This document shows positions 22,838 through 35,647 of a stretch of 64,000 bases of DNA, piece after piece. Both the position numbers and the translations under genes were made by a program. Numbering within the stretch: position 1 is the stretch's first letter; the number at the start of each line of letters is the position of its first letter. Origin of the DNA: Congeria kusceri (lineage: Eukaryota > Mollusca > Bivalvia > Myida > Dreissenidae). Location: NCBI GenBank assembly GCA_027627225.1, contig CM051025.1:56105181-56169180 (forward strand), given 5' to 3'. Below the pieces are notes generated by a model. It was not told where the DNA came from, ran no database searches, and was given only the letters and a program-made list of their open reading frames with translations.

Positions 22838-23610
22838 GTATGTGGTTTCGATGATGAAAATCTTTTGATGGTTTACCATTGTTTATAATAACTGGGGAAA
22901 TGCAAAGCAAAACATACTTAACATTTGTAGCTTATAACCTTTGCAACTATGGCTGTGAAAATTTAGAACAACAACTTGATATTAGATAAAATGTGTCTTT
23001 TAGCTTAACTGTTTTAAAAATAGGTGATCTTTTCTACTTGCACTGGCATTTATATTTGCATCTGAACTTGGCAAAAAAATTTATTCAAAAGTCTTATAAA
23101 TTCAAAACAACATAATTAATTCACTTGAAACTTGGAATAAAACAAATGGCTTGAACTTCAGCACCTGATGATTTAATTGCAATTACACAGCCTTGTATTT
23201 TAAAAGATTTATGCCCAGTCCACTTTCAAAAACATGCACTTACTGAAATACTTTGAATAGTTGAGCGCATTTTCCTATGACAGCTCTTGATGAGCATTGC
23301 CTTAAATTGTGTCTTTCAAACATGTGAAATTGATTTATTATGTATTTTTTTGTTTCCGGCTTCAGCACTGTAAACTTTTAATTAGAAAGTCAGAAATGAG
23401 GGGTTTGTCTTTTGATTTTGAAAGGACTGTTTAAAGGTCCCAGTTCTATAAGGAAAAATAGCCTTGTAATATTTTACATGTCAGCTGACAACAGATATGA
23501 GATAATTATTTTTAAATGAAGATGTATAGATGTTAAAAACATAAACTTTTATCTATTTTAGTGTTTACAGACCAAAAATAAATCCATGGATGAACACCGG
23601 TAACTTGAAG

Positions 23611-25566
23611 CATAACCAGGTGCAGGAGTGGTCAACTATTCAACATAACCAGGTGCAGGAGTGGTCAACTATTCAACATAACTAGGTGCAGGAGTGGCCA
23701 ACTATTCAACATAACTAGGTGCAGGAGTGATCAACTATTCAACATAACCAGGTGCAGGAGTGGTCAACTATTCAACATAACTAGGTGCAGGAGTGGTCAA
23801 CTATTCAACATATCTAGGTGCAGGAGTGGTCAACTATTCAACATAACTAGGTGCAGGAGTGGTCAACTATTCAACATAACTAGGTGCAGGAGTGGTCAAC
23901 TATTCAACATAACTAGGTGCAGGAGTGGTCAACTATTCAACATAACTAAGTGCAGGAGTGGTCAACTATTCAACATAACTAGGTGCAGGAGTGGTCAACT
24001 ATTCAACATAACTAGGTGCAGGAGTGGTCAACTATTCACCATAACTAGGTGCAGGAGTGGTCAACTATTCAACACAACTAGGTGCAGGAGTGATCAACTA
24101 TTCAACATAACCAGGTGCAGGAGTGGTCAACTATTCAACATAACTAGGTGCAGGAGTTGTCAAATATTCAACATAACCAGGTGCAGGAGTGGTCAAATAT
24201 TCAACATAACCAGGTGCAGGAGTGATCAACTATTCAACATAACCAGGTGCAGAAGTGAATAACAATTTAACATAACCAGGTACAAGAGTGATCAACTATT
24301 TAACATAACCAGGTGCAGGAGTGGTCAAATATTCAACATAACCAGGTGCAGGAGTGATCAACTATTCAACATAAACAGGTACAAGAGTGATCAACTATTT
24401 AACATAACCAGGTGCAGGAGTGGTCAAATATTCAACATAACCAGGTGCAGGAGTGATCAACTATTCAACATAACCAGGTACAAGAGTGATCAACTATTTA
24501 ACATAACCAGGTGCAGGAGTGGTCAAATATTCAACATAACCAGGTGCAGGAGTGATCAACTATTCAACATAACCAGGTACAAGAGTGATCAACTATTTAA
24601 CATAACCAGGTGCAGGAGTGGTCAAATATTCAACATAACCAGGTGCAGGAGTGGTCAAATATGCAACATAACCAGGTGCAGGAGTGATCAACTATTCAAC
24701 ATAGCCAGGTGCAGGAGTGATCAACTATTCAACATAACCAGGTACAAGAGTGATCAACTATTTAACATAACCAGGTGCATGAGTGGTCAAATATTCAACA
24801 TAACCAGATGCAGGAGTGGTCAACTATTCAACATTGCCAGGTGCAGGAGTGATCAACTATTCAACATAACCAGGTACAAGAGTGATCATGTATTTAACAT
24901 AACCAGGTGCAGGAGTGGTCAAATATTCAACATAACCAGGTGCAGGAGTGATCAACTATTCAACATAACCAGGTACAAGAGTGATCAACTATTTAACATA
25001 ACCAGGTACAGGAGTGGTCAAATATTCAACATAACCAGGTGCAGGAGTGATCAACTATTCAACATAACCAGGTACAAGAGTGATCAACTATTTAACATAA
25101 CCAGGTGCAGGAGTGGTCAAATATTCAACATAACCAGGTGCAGGAGTGGTCAAATATTCAACATAACCAGGTGCAGGAGTGATCAACTATTCAACATAAC
25201 CAGGTGCAGGAGTGATCAACTATTCAACATAACCAGGTACAAGAGTGATCAACTATTTAACATAACCAGGTGCAGGAGTGGTCAAATATTCAACATAACC
25301 AGGTGCAGGAGTGATCAACTATTCAACATAGCCAGGTGCAGGAGTGATCAACTATTCAACATAACCAGGTACAAGAGTGATCAACTATTTAACATAACCA
25401 GGTGCAGGAGTGGTCAAATATTCAACATAACCAGGTGCAGGAGTGATCAACTATTCAACATAACCAGCAGGTGCAGGAGTGATCAACTATTCAACATAAA
25501 CCAGGTGCAAAAGTGATTAACTATTCAACAAAACCAGGTGCAAAAGTGATCAACTATTCAACAAAC
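23611..25566 (+). repeat. 33-bp minisatellite with 99-bp higher-order repeat
   Basis: About 59 copies of a 33-bp unit (CATAACCAGGTGCAGGAGTG followed by GTCAACTATTCAA). The first part (to about 24170) is mostly one monomer type with CTAGGTGCAGG. From about 24240, three variants alternate (GTGCAGGAGTGGTCAAATATTC, GTGCAGGAGTGATCAACTATTC, GTACAAGAGTGATCAACTATTT), giving a 99-bp higher-order period. Because 33 is divisible by 3, one frame stays open for 245 codons (24779-25516) as an 11-residue repeat (NITRCRSDQLF). That is a side effect of the period and I do not call it a gene. Confidence 0.95.
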
Positions 25567-25608
25567 TGACTCCCACACTTCACCAGAATAGTAGTATTGC
25601 TCTTTTTA

Positions 25609-26231
25609 TTCCCCCGGCATCTTGATGCGGCAGGCATATAGTGATTGTCCTGTCCGTCCGTTCATCCGTTCGTCCGTCCGTAACAAGGTTGAAGTAGATT
25701 TTACCGTTTCGTCTAGCACCAACACTGCTTACTACAATACTTGGATACTTACACAGTTGTTGCTTATGACCATTCCCAATCCACCCATATCACCCAACAT
25801 CACTTTGCCCTTGACCTTGACCTAATTTGCACTTAGAATAATCCAAATGGGCTGTTTCTTGGTTAACTAGATTTTATGGTTTCGTCTTGCACCAACACCG
25901 CTTGCTACAACACTCGGATACTTACACAGTTGTTGCTTATGACCATCCTCAATCCACCTATATCACCCAACCTCACTTTGACCTTGACCTTGAACTAATT
26001 TGGACTTGTAATAATTCAAAAGTACCATTTCATGGTTAACTAGATTTTACCGTTTCGTCTAGCACCAACACCGCTTATTACAACACTTGGATATTTACAA
26101 TGTTGTTACTAATGACCGTTCCATATCCACCCTTACCCCAACCTTACTTTGACATGGTCCTAATTTGGACTAAGAAATGGGCTTTTCAGCACCAACCGAG
26201 GGCATGTATGTTTATCAGACACAGAATCTTG
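25609..26231 (+). repeat. Dispersed repeat, copy 2 (family of 21815-22595)
   Basis: The head is CCCCCGGCATCTTGATGC, followed by three ~160-bp monomers with CCGTTTCGTCTAGCACCAAC. The end is CACCAACCGAGGGCATGTATG, then TTTATCAGACACAGAATCTTG. One terminal base of the ATGCCCCCGG inverted repeat is mutated (ATTCCCCCGG). It directly abuts the 33-bp minisatellite. Confidence 0.85.
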
Positions 26232-26234
26232 TTC

Positions 26235-27370
26235 AATATTGAAATCGTATATATGTGCTGATTGACATCTTATCTTGTATATATTATTTAAATATTATGT
26301 TGTTCGATTATAACTTTTATAACGGATGATGTGTTGCATCTGAAATTTACATAAAAAGTTGTGTTTCTGCAGTACTTTATTCTATGTATTCCTTTGGAAA
26401 TTGTGTTGGAGTAAGATCTGGTACTGAAAACGTACTTAAACATTTAATGAGGTATTCTTTTAAGTTGAATTGTTGCAAATCAGTACAGTAAGAACTTAAT
26501 CAATATGAAGAAACAGTTACAAACTCATTGTTTTTATACACATTGAATTTACATCAGAGAAATCAATAATTAAACACACTTGTTCAATATTTATTTTTTA
26601 TTTTAAAGCAATTGTGACCTTTGTTGATTGTCATATTTGGTTTTAATTGTATTAAAAGGCGTCAATTTCATGAAACTTTAGCAGTTTCATGTTTTGCCAC
26701 ATCATTTGTATAACATAGTTGTATTGACATATTTGAAATTTTACAACTTAAAAATTGTGACAGGTTCCAAAACAAAAACAAAGCACCAGTCCAAAAATAA
26801 CAAAATAACGCTTGTCCTTTTATGCAGATTGCTAGTATTTTTCATAAATCAACATACTTTTGTACATCTTTTGTAGAATTATAATTACATCAAACAGGAT
26901 TGTGTTCCTGAGTCCTAATAATTATCGCCTCAGAGCGGTGTGTAAATTAACGCTGAGGACTGCCATTTTAAATTTTTAGGCAATTTTTCCAGGTGCCATC
27001 GTTTTATTTATTATGTTTTATTCTTTTTTCTCAACAGCCTTTTAAATATTCTCCAGTTAAATATATTTATCTTTTATGTTAAAACCATATGTAATGTGAC
27101 ATGCTCGCAATTTGAGTATATTCTAAAATGTTTTGATTCTTGAAATGTGTACAAGAATTTATTAAAAAATTCACGAGTTTATTTGTGATAAAAATAACTG
27201 TTCCTTTTATACTGAACATTTTATAGATGAACTGTTATTTCATATTTAAACGAAAACATATTATGTTATTTTGCTCAGTTTAATATTTGTACATGTATTA
27301 AAAGCATCATATATTAAAATATAATATATTTTACACAAAATAAATTAATTGCTATTTATAATTGTGTTTG
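26235..27370. other. AT-rich stretch without recognised genes
   Basis: No exon or array is recognised. A short imperfect stem, CCTCAGAGCG / CGCTGAGG, lies at about 26928-26963. Confidence 0.5.
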
Positions 27371-27399
27371 TTGATTCATGCGTACGACGGACATGCATA

Positions 27400-27560
27400 T
27401 GAACGTCCTTACATACATACATTCATACACACAGACATACATACATTCATACACGCATGCAACACATTGCCGAGGTCGCACGTACGTACATACATGCATA
27501 GCATAGCATAGCATAGCATAGCATAGCATAACATAACACAACATACCACTTCATACCATA
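27400..27560. repeat. Compound microsatellite (ACATACAT)n and (GCATA)n
   Basis: ACATACATACATTCATAC variants run from about 27409, and seven GCATA units lie at about 27496-27529, then drift to ACATA. A word of 18 bases, GCAACACATTGCCGAGGT, occurs at about 27458 and again at 27662. Confidence 0.88.
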
Positions 27561-27699
27561 CTACTACGTCCGTACGTTAATATATACCATACATATACCA
27601 GGCATGTAGAAAATTGAGTCTCGTTCCTTTAAGTTAGAGGACTGCATAAAAGATACCGCACGCAACACATTGCCGAGGTTGTTTAACCGCTATTGCTTT

Positions 27700-28270
27700 T
27701 GTCAGGTAATGCACTAAGACATATTCTTACTAAGCAATTATAAATAGCACAGTTTGTTTTCGGGCCGAACCGGATAAACTTTCTCCTTCCCGGCACCTAC
27801 CGTGTATTCTATTTATTCTGATGTCTATTCAATTAAATTTAAAAACACCAAACACTAAAGTTTTAAATTTAAAAAAATTCTAGACGGGCCACGACCTAAT
27901 AACTCGCTTGCATGAATGCGTACTACCCGAAAAAATAGTTCTCTATTTCTTAATCACCTTTTTCAAAAAGCAAAAGTAAAATATTAAGATTATATTGGTT
28001 TTTAAAGAGTTAAATTACGTCACACGAACTACGTCATTCATTTTGAATTGTAAGTTTACACAATGTAGTCAAACCAGAACGCGAGTGTTTTGCAGTTTAA
28101 AATACATGAAATCGGAATAAATATTTAGTGTTTCTGTGTTTTGGATGGATTATATTATGCAATAGCATTCAGATAAAAAGTGTATGGAATATTTGCCTCG
28201 AATGGAAGCTCTGTTGATCTTAATGAGAAGTATTGACCACTTAGGGAATATTTAATTTTTTTTAGGAAAT
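27700..28270. other. Stretch without recognised genes
   Basis: Nothing firm was seen. Two ATTACGTCA/CTACGTCA words (CRE-like half motifs) at about 28014 and 28030 precede the TAG microsatellite and the cysteine-rich exons. They could be promoter elements, but there is no further support. Confidence 0.3.
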
Positions 28271-28274
28271 ATTG

Positions 28275-28371
28275 AGTACTAGTAGTAGTAGTAGCAGTAA
28301 TAGTAGTAGAAGTAGTAGTAGTAGTAAAAGTAGTAGTTGAAGTAGAAGTAGTAGTTGTTGTAGTAGTAGTA

Positions 28372-28416
<45 letters not shown>

Positions 28417-28468
28417 AAAGTAGTAGTTGAAGTAGAAGTAGTAGTTGTTGTAGTAGTAGTAGTAGTAA

Positions 28469-28535
<67 letters not shown>

Positions 28536-28600
28536 TTTAGTCGTAGCAGTTCTAGTCGTAGTAGTTCTAGTAGTGGTAGCAGATGTTGTTGTTGTTGTTG
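28275..28600. repeat. (TAG)n microsatellite with interruptions
   Basis: A long AGTAGTAGT array with AAG, TTG and CAG variants ends in GTTGTTGTTG. It contains an internal duplication: the word GTAAAAGTAGTAGTTGAAG occurs twice, at about 28323 and 28413. Confidence 0.95.
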
Positions 28601-28647
28601 GTGGTGGTGTTTTAGCTACAGTAACAGTAATCTATTAGATCTATTAA

Positions 28648-28792
28648 TCTGTTTGTGCTGTTGGAGGAACGTGCGCGGCTTCCGGTGGAGAATGCGGCGC
28701 TTTGTCTAACGCATATTGCAACACAGGAGCGACCGAACCAGTCTGCGCATGCGCTACGATTTACCCCACTGGCACCACTTGCACGGCTAAAA
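28648..28792 (+). CDS. Cysteine-rich EB-module-like exon (possibly degenerate)
   Basis: The frame reads SVCAVGGTCAASGGECGALS, then NAYCNTGATEPVCACATIYP and TGTTCTAK, with seven Cys in a pattern typical of EB/EGF-like extracellular modules in mollusc proteins (xCxxGxxCxxxxxxCxxxxxxxCxxxxxxxxCxCxxxxxxxGTTC). It ends in phase 1 at GTAAAT (28793). An in-frame TAA lies at 28645-28647 with no AG acceptor between it and the Cys-rich part, so either the exon is a remnant or the acceptor lies elsewhere. The next candidate exon (29280) starts in the compatible phase and continues the Cys-rich pattern. The product would be secreted or cell-surface; the binding partner is unknown. Confidence 0.42.
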
Positions 28793-29279
28793 GTAAATTT
28801 TAGTATTAAGTCTCATAGGGAATGAATGCATGAACAATAATTATAACATTATATATTAACCATCAAATAATATGAATAATGGAGCTGCATATTTTAGAGG
28901 CAAATGTATGCTAAACCTGATACGTGTAAGCGTGAAACGCCCGCATCTTTGACGGTAATGTTATTTATTGAATAACAACCGCGATTAATAGTAGGGCATA
29001 ATATTAATTTCAAACAATATTATTTCAGATCTTATTATTTAAATATTCGACATTTCAATCAACCGAAAAAAATGATGCCAATGAGGAATTATTTACTGTC
29101 CATTTAATAATACAGCGTGCACAACTGCGTCCACAAGCAACAAAAAATACAATATTGCACCAAAGTTTTATCCTAAAATAGTTTGCAACAAGGTAAAGTA
29201 TTAAATGAATGTTCTGTAAGAAGTCTGTTTGTCCTATATGTATTCTTGATGTTGCTGTCAAAATATTTGTTGCTCACAG

Positions 29280-29405
29280 CCTGTACAACTGGGGCGACTG
29301 AATGCACGAGCGTTGATCCTAATTCGCAATGTACCAGTAGTAACTGTGGGTGTAAAACAAACTACGGAATCTTCACAACTTTAACGAAGGCCACGTATTA
29401 GCCTG
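29280..29405 (+). CDS. Second cysteine-rich module exon, with in-frame stop
   Basis: It follows a good acceptor (TTGTTGCTCACAG). The phase-1 frame reads CTTGATECTSVDPNSQCTSS, then NCGCKTNYGIF, a half EB-type module that would continue the exon at 28648-28792 (joined codon ACC, Thr). A TAG at 29399-29401 lies in frame just before the consensus donor GTAAGT (29406), so either the protein ends here or, more likely given the donor, the exon has acquired a stop and the gene copy is damaged. Confidence 0.4.
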
Positions 29406-29663
29406 GTAAGTAAATAATACCAAACAAAAACATTTCATTATACTTGTAAACATTTCAACATAACAGTTTGATAATGATCAAGGTATACACACGCTTACAT
29501 GTACTAAAATATGGTACACTATCGACAACTATGGTAGTTTCGGTTCTGAACTGTCATCCATAATACTGTTTTATCATTTGTTCGGGATGATTACAAATAC
29601 GAGTATTTGTTGCCTTACTACAATTACGCATAACAGTACTTTAATAATTAACAATTGCTCCAG

Positions 29664-29785
29664 GCGTGGGTGCCGCCTTCCTGCTTCACTATGGAAATGC
29701 CAGTGTCACAGATGCTATAACAAAAACAAACTACGTGTATTTAAAGTTACATTTCACCAAATTCGGAAATTATATATATTTATAA
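29664..29785 (+). CDS. Possible phase-1 terminal exon (weak)
   Basis: After the acceptor-like ATTGCTCCAG, the phase-1 frame reads GVGAAFLLHYGNASVTDAI and stays open to a TAA at 29783-29785. It has the position and phase expected of a terminal exon for the cysteine-rich gene, but lacks the clear hydrophobic tail seen at 43829-43905. It may be a decayed duplicate. Confidence 0.22.
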
Positions 29786-29789
29786 TGTA

Positions 29790-32230
29790 AAAAAAATATG
29801 ATTAAAACTTATAAATTAATGTGGTGTTAAAATGTATAAGACATACGTCGGGAAGAATAATTATTGAAATTATGCAAATTGCAATAATAGTGGAAAGAGG
29901 TCGCAATGACTTTGATGATAGCATGTTCAATATTGTCCATTTAACTGAAGATATTACGAACAAAACAAATTACTAACTAAACAGTAATTAGTGATTGAAT
30001 GTTAGTGTAATCGATGTCAGTTTAAAAAGGTAATATGTCAAGGTGGAAGTGGGATATATTCAGCCCGTACTTTGATATTATTAACTGTGATACGTTTGTT
30101 TGTTATGTGAATTATTAGAAAATCCTCCAACAACAAAATTCCATGGTGCATTTATATTCTGTAACTTAAGTTGATACGGATAATTGTAAACACAGTATAA
30201 ATTTGAAAATTTCCATTCAAGTTAGATCTACAATAATTTACAAAAGTATCTTAGTAGTAACTCCAAATACAAGTTAATTGCATTAACATATTTCATAAAA
30301 TTGTGTTGTTTCAACATCCGTATATATTTCCAAAATTGCACAGATTAATTATTGTAAAAGCACAATAAAATGCTACCAAACAACTTGTTGCTGCTTGTCT
30401 ATTCATCCAATATAGCAAGCAGCCCTGTGTTCATAAAATAAAGTATACGTGTTATATTCATAATGAATAGTATGTCCGTCGACAATAATAAACTTTAAAA
30501 ATGTGCTCGCACAATAATCATGCATATTCACTGAAGGAGTGTGTGCCTATTAAAATTAGTAGGTCAAAGTATGTTCCTATGGACGTCTTAAATAATGGGT
30601 GGCAAAACCTGCAAAGCTTGTTGCGGCTGATTACACATCATTCATGTTCACACATGTGTCTCTATTTTAGCTTCAGCTTTAAACTCATAATTTCAAGCAC
30701 TCTATATAATTACTAATGTACAGTTGTAAATGAATATAAACCATTCACCAAAACTAAGATCTTGAATTGTATCTTTGTTATTTCTAAAATGCATTAAGTT
30801 TGGTACGCGGCGTTTAAAACATAAATCTGAATTTAGTTCAGCTACTTTTAAATAACAAATGATGTTAAATTGATAAGAGCATCTGTATACATGATATGTT
30901 GTAAATACTGCACAGGCCTTTGATTTGAAAGTATGAATAAAGTCTTCAGTAAGACCATTCGAAGTACTAACAATGTTGGCGCTAAAAGGTAATTGCCACA
31001 ATTTGTTCCATTTTGCGAAAAATCGTGTCACTTTAAATTGTACTATAACTCATTTTATCAGTGTCCATTTCGCCATTATTAAAAATGCATAGTTTAAGTA
31101 CATGTGTTTCCAATACGTCTACAAAATGAATAGCATAATTATATTTTTTCATGTTTATGATTGTAACCGGCGTTTTATTTCAAGTGATTACTACGAAGCG
31201 ATGCACTTGGGAGATGCCCACTAGGTCTTTCTACAAATGTCAATTGTACGCAAACTACTCTGCAAGTTATCCAATTATTGCACTTAGATATCACGTATTA
31301 AAAAGGTAAACAAGTTCACACAAATGAGCACGTGGTATTGTTATATTAATGGAAATTAATGCGTTTCAATAGCTGGGGAGGAGTTTTTACCTATATGTGG
31401 CAAAATCTGGAAAGGTCGGTTCTTTCCTAAGCGATCTATTTTCGAGTAAAACTGTCCAGCCAGTAGATTGTAGTTTGCCTTAAAAACTGTCCTGGTATGT
31501 TTCAAGAAAAAAAGTTACTGCTTAGTTAATATCTCAGCAAGAAAATAAGATACACCCCAGAGAGCATTTTCTACGTATAAACATTACACGTAAGTGCAAC
31601 CTTTAAAAGTAGTAGCGTTTTTATAAAATTAACGTTTTTCTTTTTTGTTTCACGTAAACTAACGCTTGCTCTTATATAGGCATGCGTAGGTCATTATTGT
31701 CTTCGTATGTTCGGTGGCATATGTTTCAATTTGGAAGACATTTGTTTTAATGTTGGAAGAAATAAAAGATTGCCCGTAATTTATAAATAAAATTTAGTTG
31801 ACTCATTAAGATGCATCAACAGTGCATTAGAAACAAGCCAACATTTAGATATACAGCATATGAATAATGATAAAGAACAACTTGCACAAGCCTGTACTTA
31901 TATTGGCAATCGACGCTCTTACAGACGACCGTGGGTTTAGCATGAAGTCATGAACATATACACATTGTAAAAACTTGTTTCAACTGTTGTGCGAAAGTAT
32001 ATTAACGTGTAATAGTTAATCAAAGAGATGACAACTTAAACGAACTATGAACAAGCAAAGGTGGTTGGGCCTAGAGTTCAACCAGAAAAATACACAGAAC
32101 ATCAACATGCTTTGCTGGAGAAAAAGAGGATGGCCTTAGATGGTTCGAAGCTGGTTTTGTAGTCCAGTCTGTTTTGGTAGTTTGGTCTGATTGTGTAGAC
32201 TCGTCTGTGTGTTTGTGTTTGTTTGTGGTT
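29790..32230. other. AT-rich stretch without recognised genes
   Basis: The longest open frame is 109 codons on the minus strand (31031-30702), including LTEDFIHTFKSKACAVFTTY, of mixed composition. I recognise no family in it and no splice or promoter signal around it. The rest is AT-rich with no arrays. Confidence 0.4.
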
Positions 32231-32310
32231 TTTAAGTCTCGCCTTGTTTTGTAGTCTCGCCTTGTTTTGTAGTCTCGCCTGGTTTTGCAGACTCGTCTGT
32301 TTTTAGCTCA
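32180..32310. repeat. 18-bp minisatellite (GTCTCGCCTTGTTTTGTA)
   Basis: Three to four near-exact copies of an 18-bp unit lie at 32236-32305, preceded by diverged copies. Scattered diverged units (TTTTGTAGTGTCGCCTGG and similar) lie at 43095-43500, on the far side of the 33985-42864 element. Confidence 0.8.
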
Positions 32311-32384
32311 CCTGAGCAAGACGTGCTCCGTTAGCTATTGGCATAGGCGACCTCTCATGCGTCATCCGTTGTCAAGTGTCCGTC

Positions 32385-33560
32385 GTCTGTATGCCGTCAA
32401 CAGTTTATTTTCACGAGAGAGACTTCAATTTTTATCCAATCATGACCCAACTTGCACAGTTTGTGTATGACTAGTATGACTATACAGTCTTGGACGGGAT
32501 TGTTTTTGGGCAAATCACACCAGTAACAGTAGAGTTATTGCCCCTTTTTCATGCAAAAAATTGCAAAAATGCCTTTTTCCAACATATAGACTTTATTTTT
32601 AATCCAATCTTGACTAAACTTTCACAGTTTATGTATGACTATTAGATCTCAGCAGAAGCCAAGTACGGGCCAGATTGTATTACAAACTCCGGAGTTATTG
32701 CCCTTTGTTCGTGAAAAAATACACAAAAATTGACATTATTCAGGATAGAGACTTTTCTTTTCATCCAATCTTCACCATTCTTGCACAGTTTTTCTATAAC
32801 CATACGACTACAGGTAATGTCGAATATATGCAAGATCGGGACGGAAACACTGGAGTTATGCAAAAAAGAACATTATTCAGGATAGAGACTTCATTTTTCA
32901 TCAAGTCTTCACCAATATTACACAGTTTGTCTATAACTACAAGATTACAGGTGAAGTCGAATATAAGTAAGATCGGACCAGAAACACCAAAATTAGTGCC
33001 CCTTGTGAGCGGAAAAAACATCCATATTCTTTTAACAATTTGCTTGCACACGCGATTTATTATTCAATATTGACCAAAAAACACAGCTTCTGTACGACCA
33101 TAAAATCTTATTTGGGATTCAATGGTTATGGGACAGATTGCACCAGGAAAACTAGAGTTATTGCCCCTTATTCATTTGAAAAAGATGCAGAATGCCTTTT
33201 TCTAAAGAACTGACTTCATTTTCATCCAATCTTGACCAAACTTCTACAGTTAATGTATGACCCTAGATCTCAGGAAAAGTCAAAACTGGGCTTGATCGTG
33301 TCACAAACACCAGAGTACCCCTTGTTACTCATTGTTTTGAAAAAAAAAGCAAAACATGGACTTTATGCGGGAAAGAGACTCATTTTTCATCCAATCTTAA
33401 CCAAACTTCCAGTTTGTTAATGACCATATGGTCCGAGTCAAATGCAAACATTGGTCAGATTAGACCACAAACACCAGACTTATAGCCTTGTGTTTGTTCA
33501 AGCAAATGCACGAATTTACTTTATGCATTATTGCGATTTCATTTTTTCATTTAGTGTTGA
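32385..33560 (+). repeat. Dispersed repeat with ~150-bp tandem monomers (copy 2 of the 19140 family)
   Basis: About seven to eight monomers each contain AGAGACTTCA-TTTTCATCC, AATCTTGACCAAACTT, CAGTTTGTGTATGAC and AGAGTTATTGCCCC. Open frames at 32642-33073 on both strands arise from the repeat. Up to 33984 the sequence is AT-rich with nothing recognised. Confidence 0.82.
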
Positions 33561-34199
33561 TTACAACCGGTGAACAGGCATGCACTCTCACCTTGTTTAT
33601 CTTGCAAAATGAGTGACTTTATTAACGTTGGTAACAAACCTGGTACTATCACAGAGTTTTGCATTTACACTTCAGAGCCAATTAAAGCGGATATAATTTG
33701 ATTTTCAACAATTACAAATCTTGCATGCAGTTATCCGTACACGTAACGTTGATGGCTTCAGAGCCTGCATTAACGTCATTTATCATCATTGGACAGAAAA
33801 ATATCAAAAAAGGCATAATTGACTTTTTGGCACAGCCATCGCTATTATTACATTACAACAATAGTTCTCCAAAACTGCTTGCGACAAGACATCAAAATCT
33901 AATGTTTCTGCATTTTCCAAAATAGTCTCTGACTTAATGAAAAGGGGTCAGAAAAGAATATCGAGAAAAAATATCTGAGAATTTTATGGTGGCATAGAAC
34001 TGCCATACGATAACTTTTTAGGTTCGCGAAAACATTCGTGTTAACCATTTAGCGTTCGCCAACAAGTTCGCGTTAACACTTTTTATTATGATATTTATCT
34101 GGATATTAAGAATATTTTTCTGCAATATAATTTATTATTATACTAAATGGCCTTTAAGTGCCCAGAACTGACATTAGATACATTTTCTTGGGGATGCGA

Positions 34200-35315
34200 G
34201 GTCTTTTCAATTATCTTACTAACTCGAATATTATCATGATAATTATGTTACAACGCGAATCTTAACTAGTTAATATTCGTATTACCAAGTAATTTGTGCC
34301 CGAGGTCTTGCGCATTATCTTACTAAACGAATATTATCATGATAATTATCTGACAACGCAATTTTTAACTAGAGAATATTCCTGTTACCACTTAATACGG
34401 CGCGATGTCCTCATTATCTTACTAACACGAATATTATCATAATAATTATCTCATGGTAATTATCTGACAACGCGAATCTTAACTAGATAATATTTGAGTT
34501 ACCACTTAATACGGAGCGATGTCTTCATTATCTTACTAACACGAATATTATCATGATAATTATCTCATGATAATTATCTGACAACGCGAATCTTAACTAG
34601 ATAATATTTGAGTTACCACTTAATTTGTGCGCAGGTCTTCAGCCTTATCTTAGTAACACGAATATTATCATGATAATTATCTGACATCTAGAATCTTAAC
34701 TAGATAATATTCGTGTTACCACTTAATTTGTGCGCGAGGTCTTCCGCAGTATCTTACTAACGCAAATATTATCATGATAATTATTTGACATATAGAATCT
34801 TAACTAGATTATATTCGTGTTACCACTTTACTCGGCGCGAGGTCTTCCGCATTATCTTAATTCCACAAATGTTAATGTGATAATTATCTGAAAACGCAAA
34901 TCTTAACTAGATAATATTTTTGTTACCACTTAATTCGACGCGAGGTCTTCATTATCTTACTTACACGAATGCGAATCTTAACTAGATAATATTCGTGTTA
35001 CCACTTAATTTGTGCGCGAGGTCTTCCGCAGTATCTTACTAACACAAATATTATCATGATAATTATCTGACATCTAGAGACTTAACTAGATAATATTCGT
35101 GTTACCACTTAATTTTTGCGCGAGGTCTTCCGCAGGTTCTTACTAACACAAATAATATCAGGATAATTATCTGACATCTAGAATCTTAACTAGATAATAT
35201 TCGTGTTACCACTTAATTTGTGCTTGAGGTCTTCCGCGTTGTCTTACTAACGCGAATATTATCACGATAATTATCTTACAACGCAAATCTTAACACGTAA
35301 ATATTCGCGATACCA
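34200..35315. repeat. ~104-bp satellite inside the TIR element
   Basis: About ten monomers start near CGAATATTATCATG at 34225, 34328, 34438, 34552, 34659, 34762, ~34865, 35044, 35149 and 35252 (period mostly 103-114). Each carries the 14-bp palindrome ATTATCATGATAAT, then TTAACTAGATAATATTCGTG and GAGGTCTTCCGC. The array is bracketed by an inverted 20-bp word, TGCCCAGAACTGACATTAGA at 34159-34178 and its complement with one mismatch at 35339-35358. Confidence 0.88.
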
Positions 35316-35647
35316 CTTTTTTTTTTTTAAACTGAAATTCTGATGTCAGTTCTGGGCAGTTTCAGGCCTGTTTTTCATAAAGCAAATAAATATCTTTTTT
35401 TTTTTTTGTTTTGTTTTTTTTGTTCCGTATATTTTATTTTCCTCGTCAATAGGTGTGTGGGGGTCGAGGGCATCCCCCTCCACACCGTACAAAAGTACAT
35501 TAGATGCATGTATATACATATGTCGTTTATAATGTGTAATGCTACCAAGTGCTCCACGAATACCAATACCTATATATGTATAAACATTTTATTTTACAAA
35601 CAACAACTTTATTATTAACAGTCACCTAATAGCACAGTATTTTTGTT

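Noticed and set aside
24779..25516. 245-codon open frame of an 11-residue repeat
   Set aside because: The frame exists because the minisatellite unit is 33 bp. It begins and ends inside the array with no promoter, start context or unique sequence.
23611..25566. CRISPR-like array
   Set aside because: The units are contiguous with no unique spacers, and the window is eukaryotic.
30702..31031. 109-codon minus-strand frame as a gene
   Set aside because: No start context, splice signals or recognisable motif; kept only as a remark on the intergenic stretch.
32642..33073. Overlapping plus and minus frames of 73-132 codons
   Set aside because: They cover tandem monomers of the dispersed repeat; the corresponding frames are also seen at 19138-19482 in the other copy.
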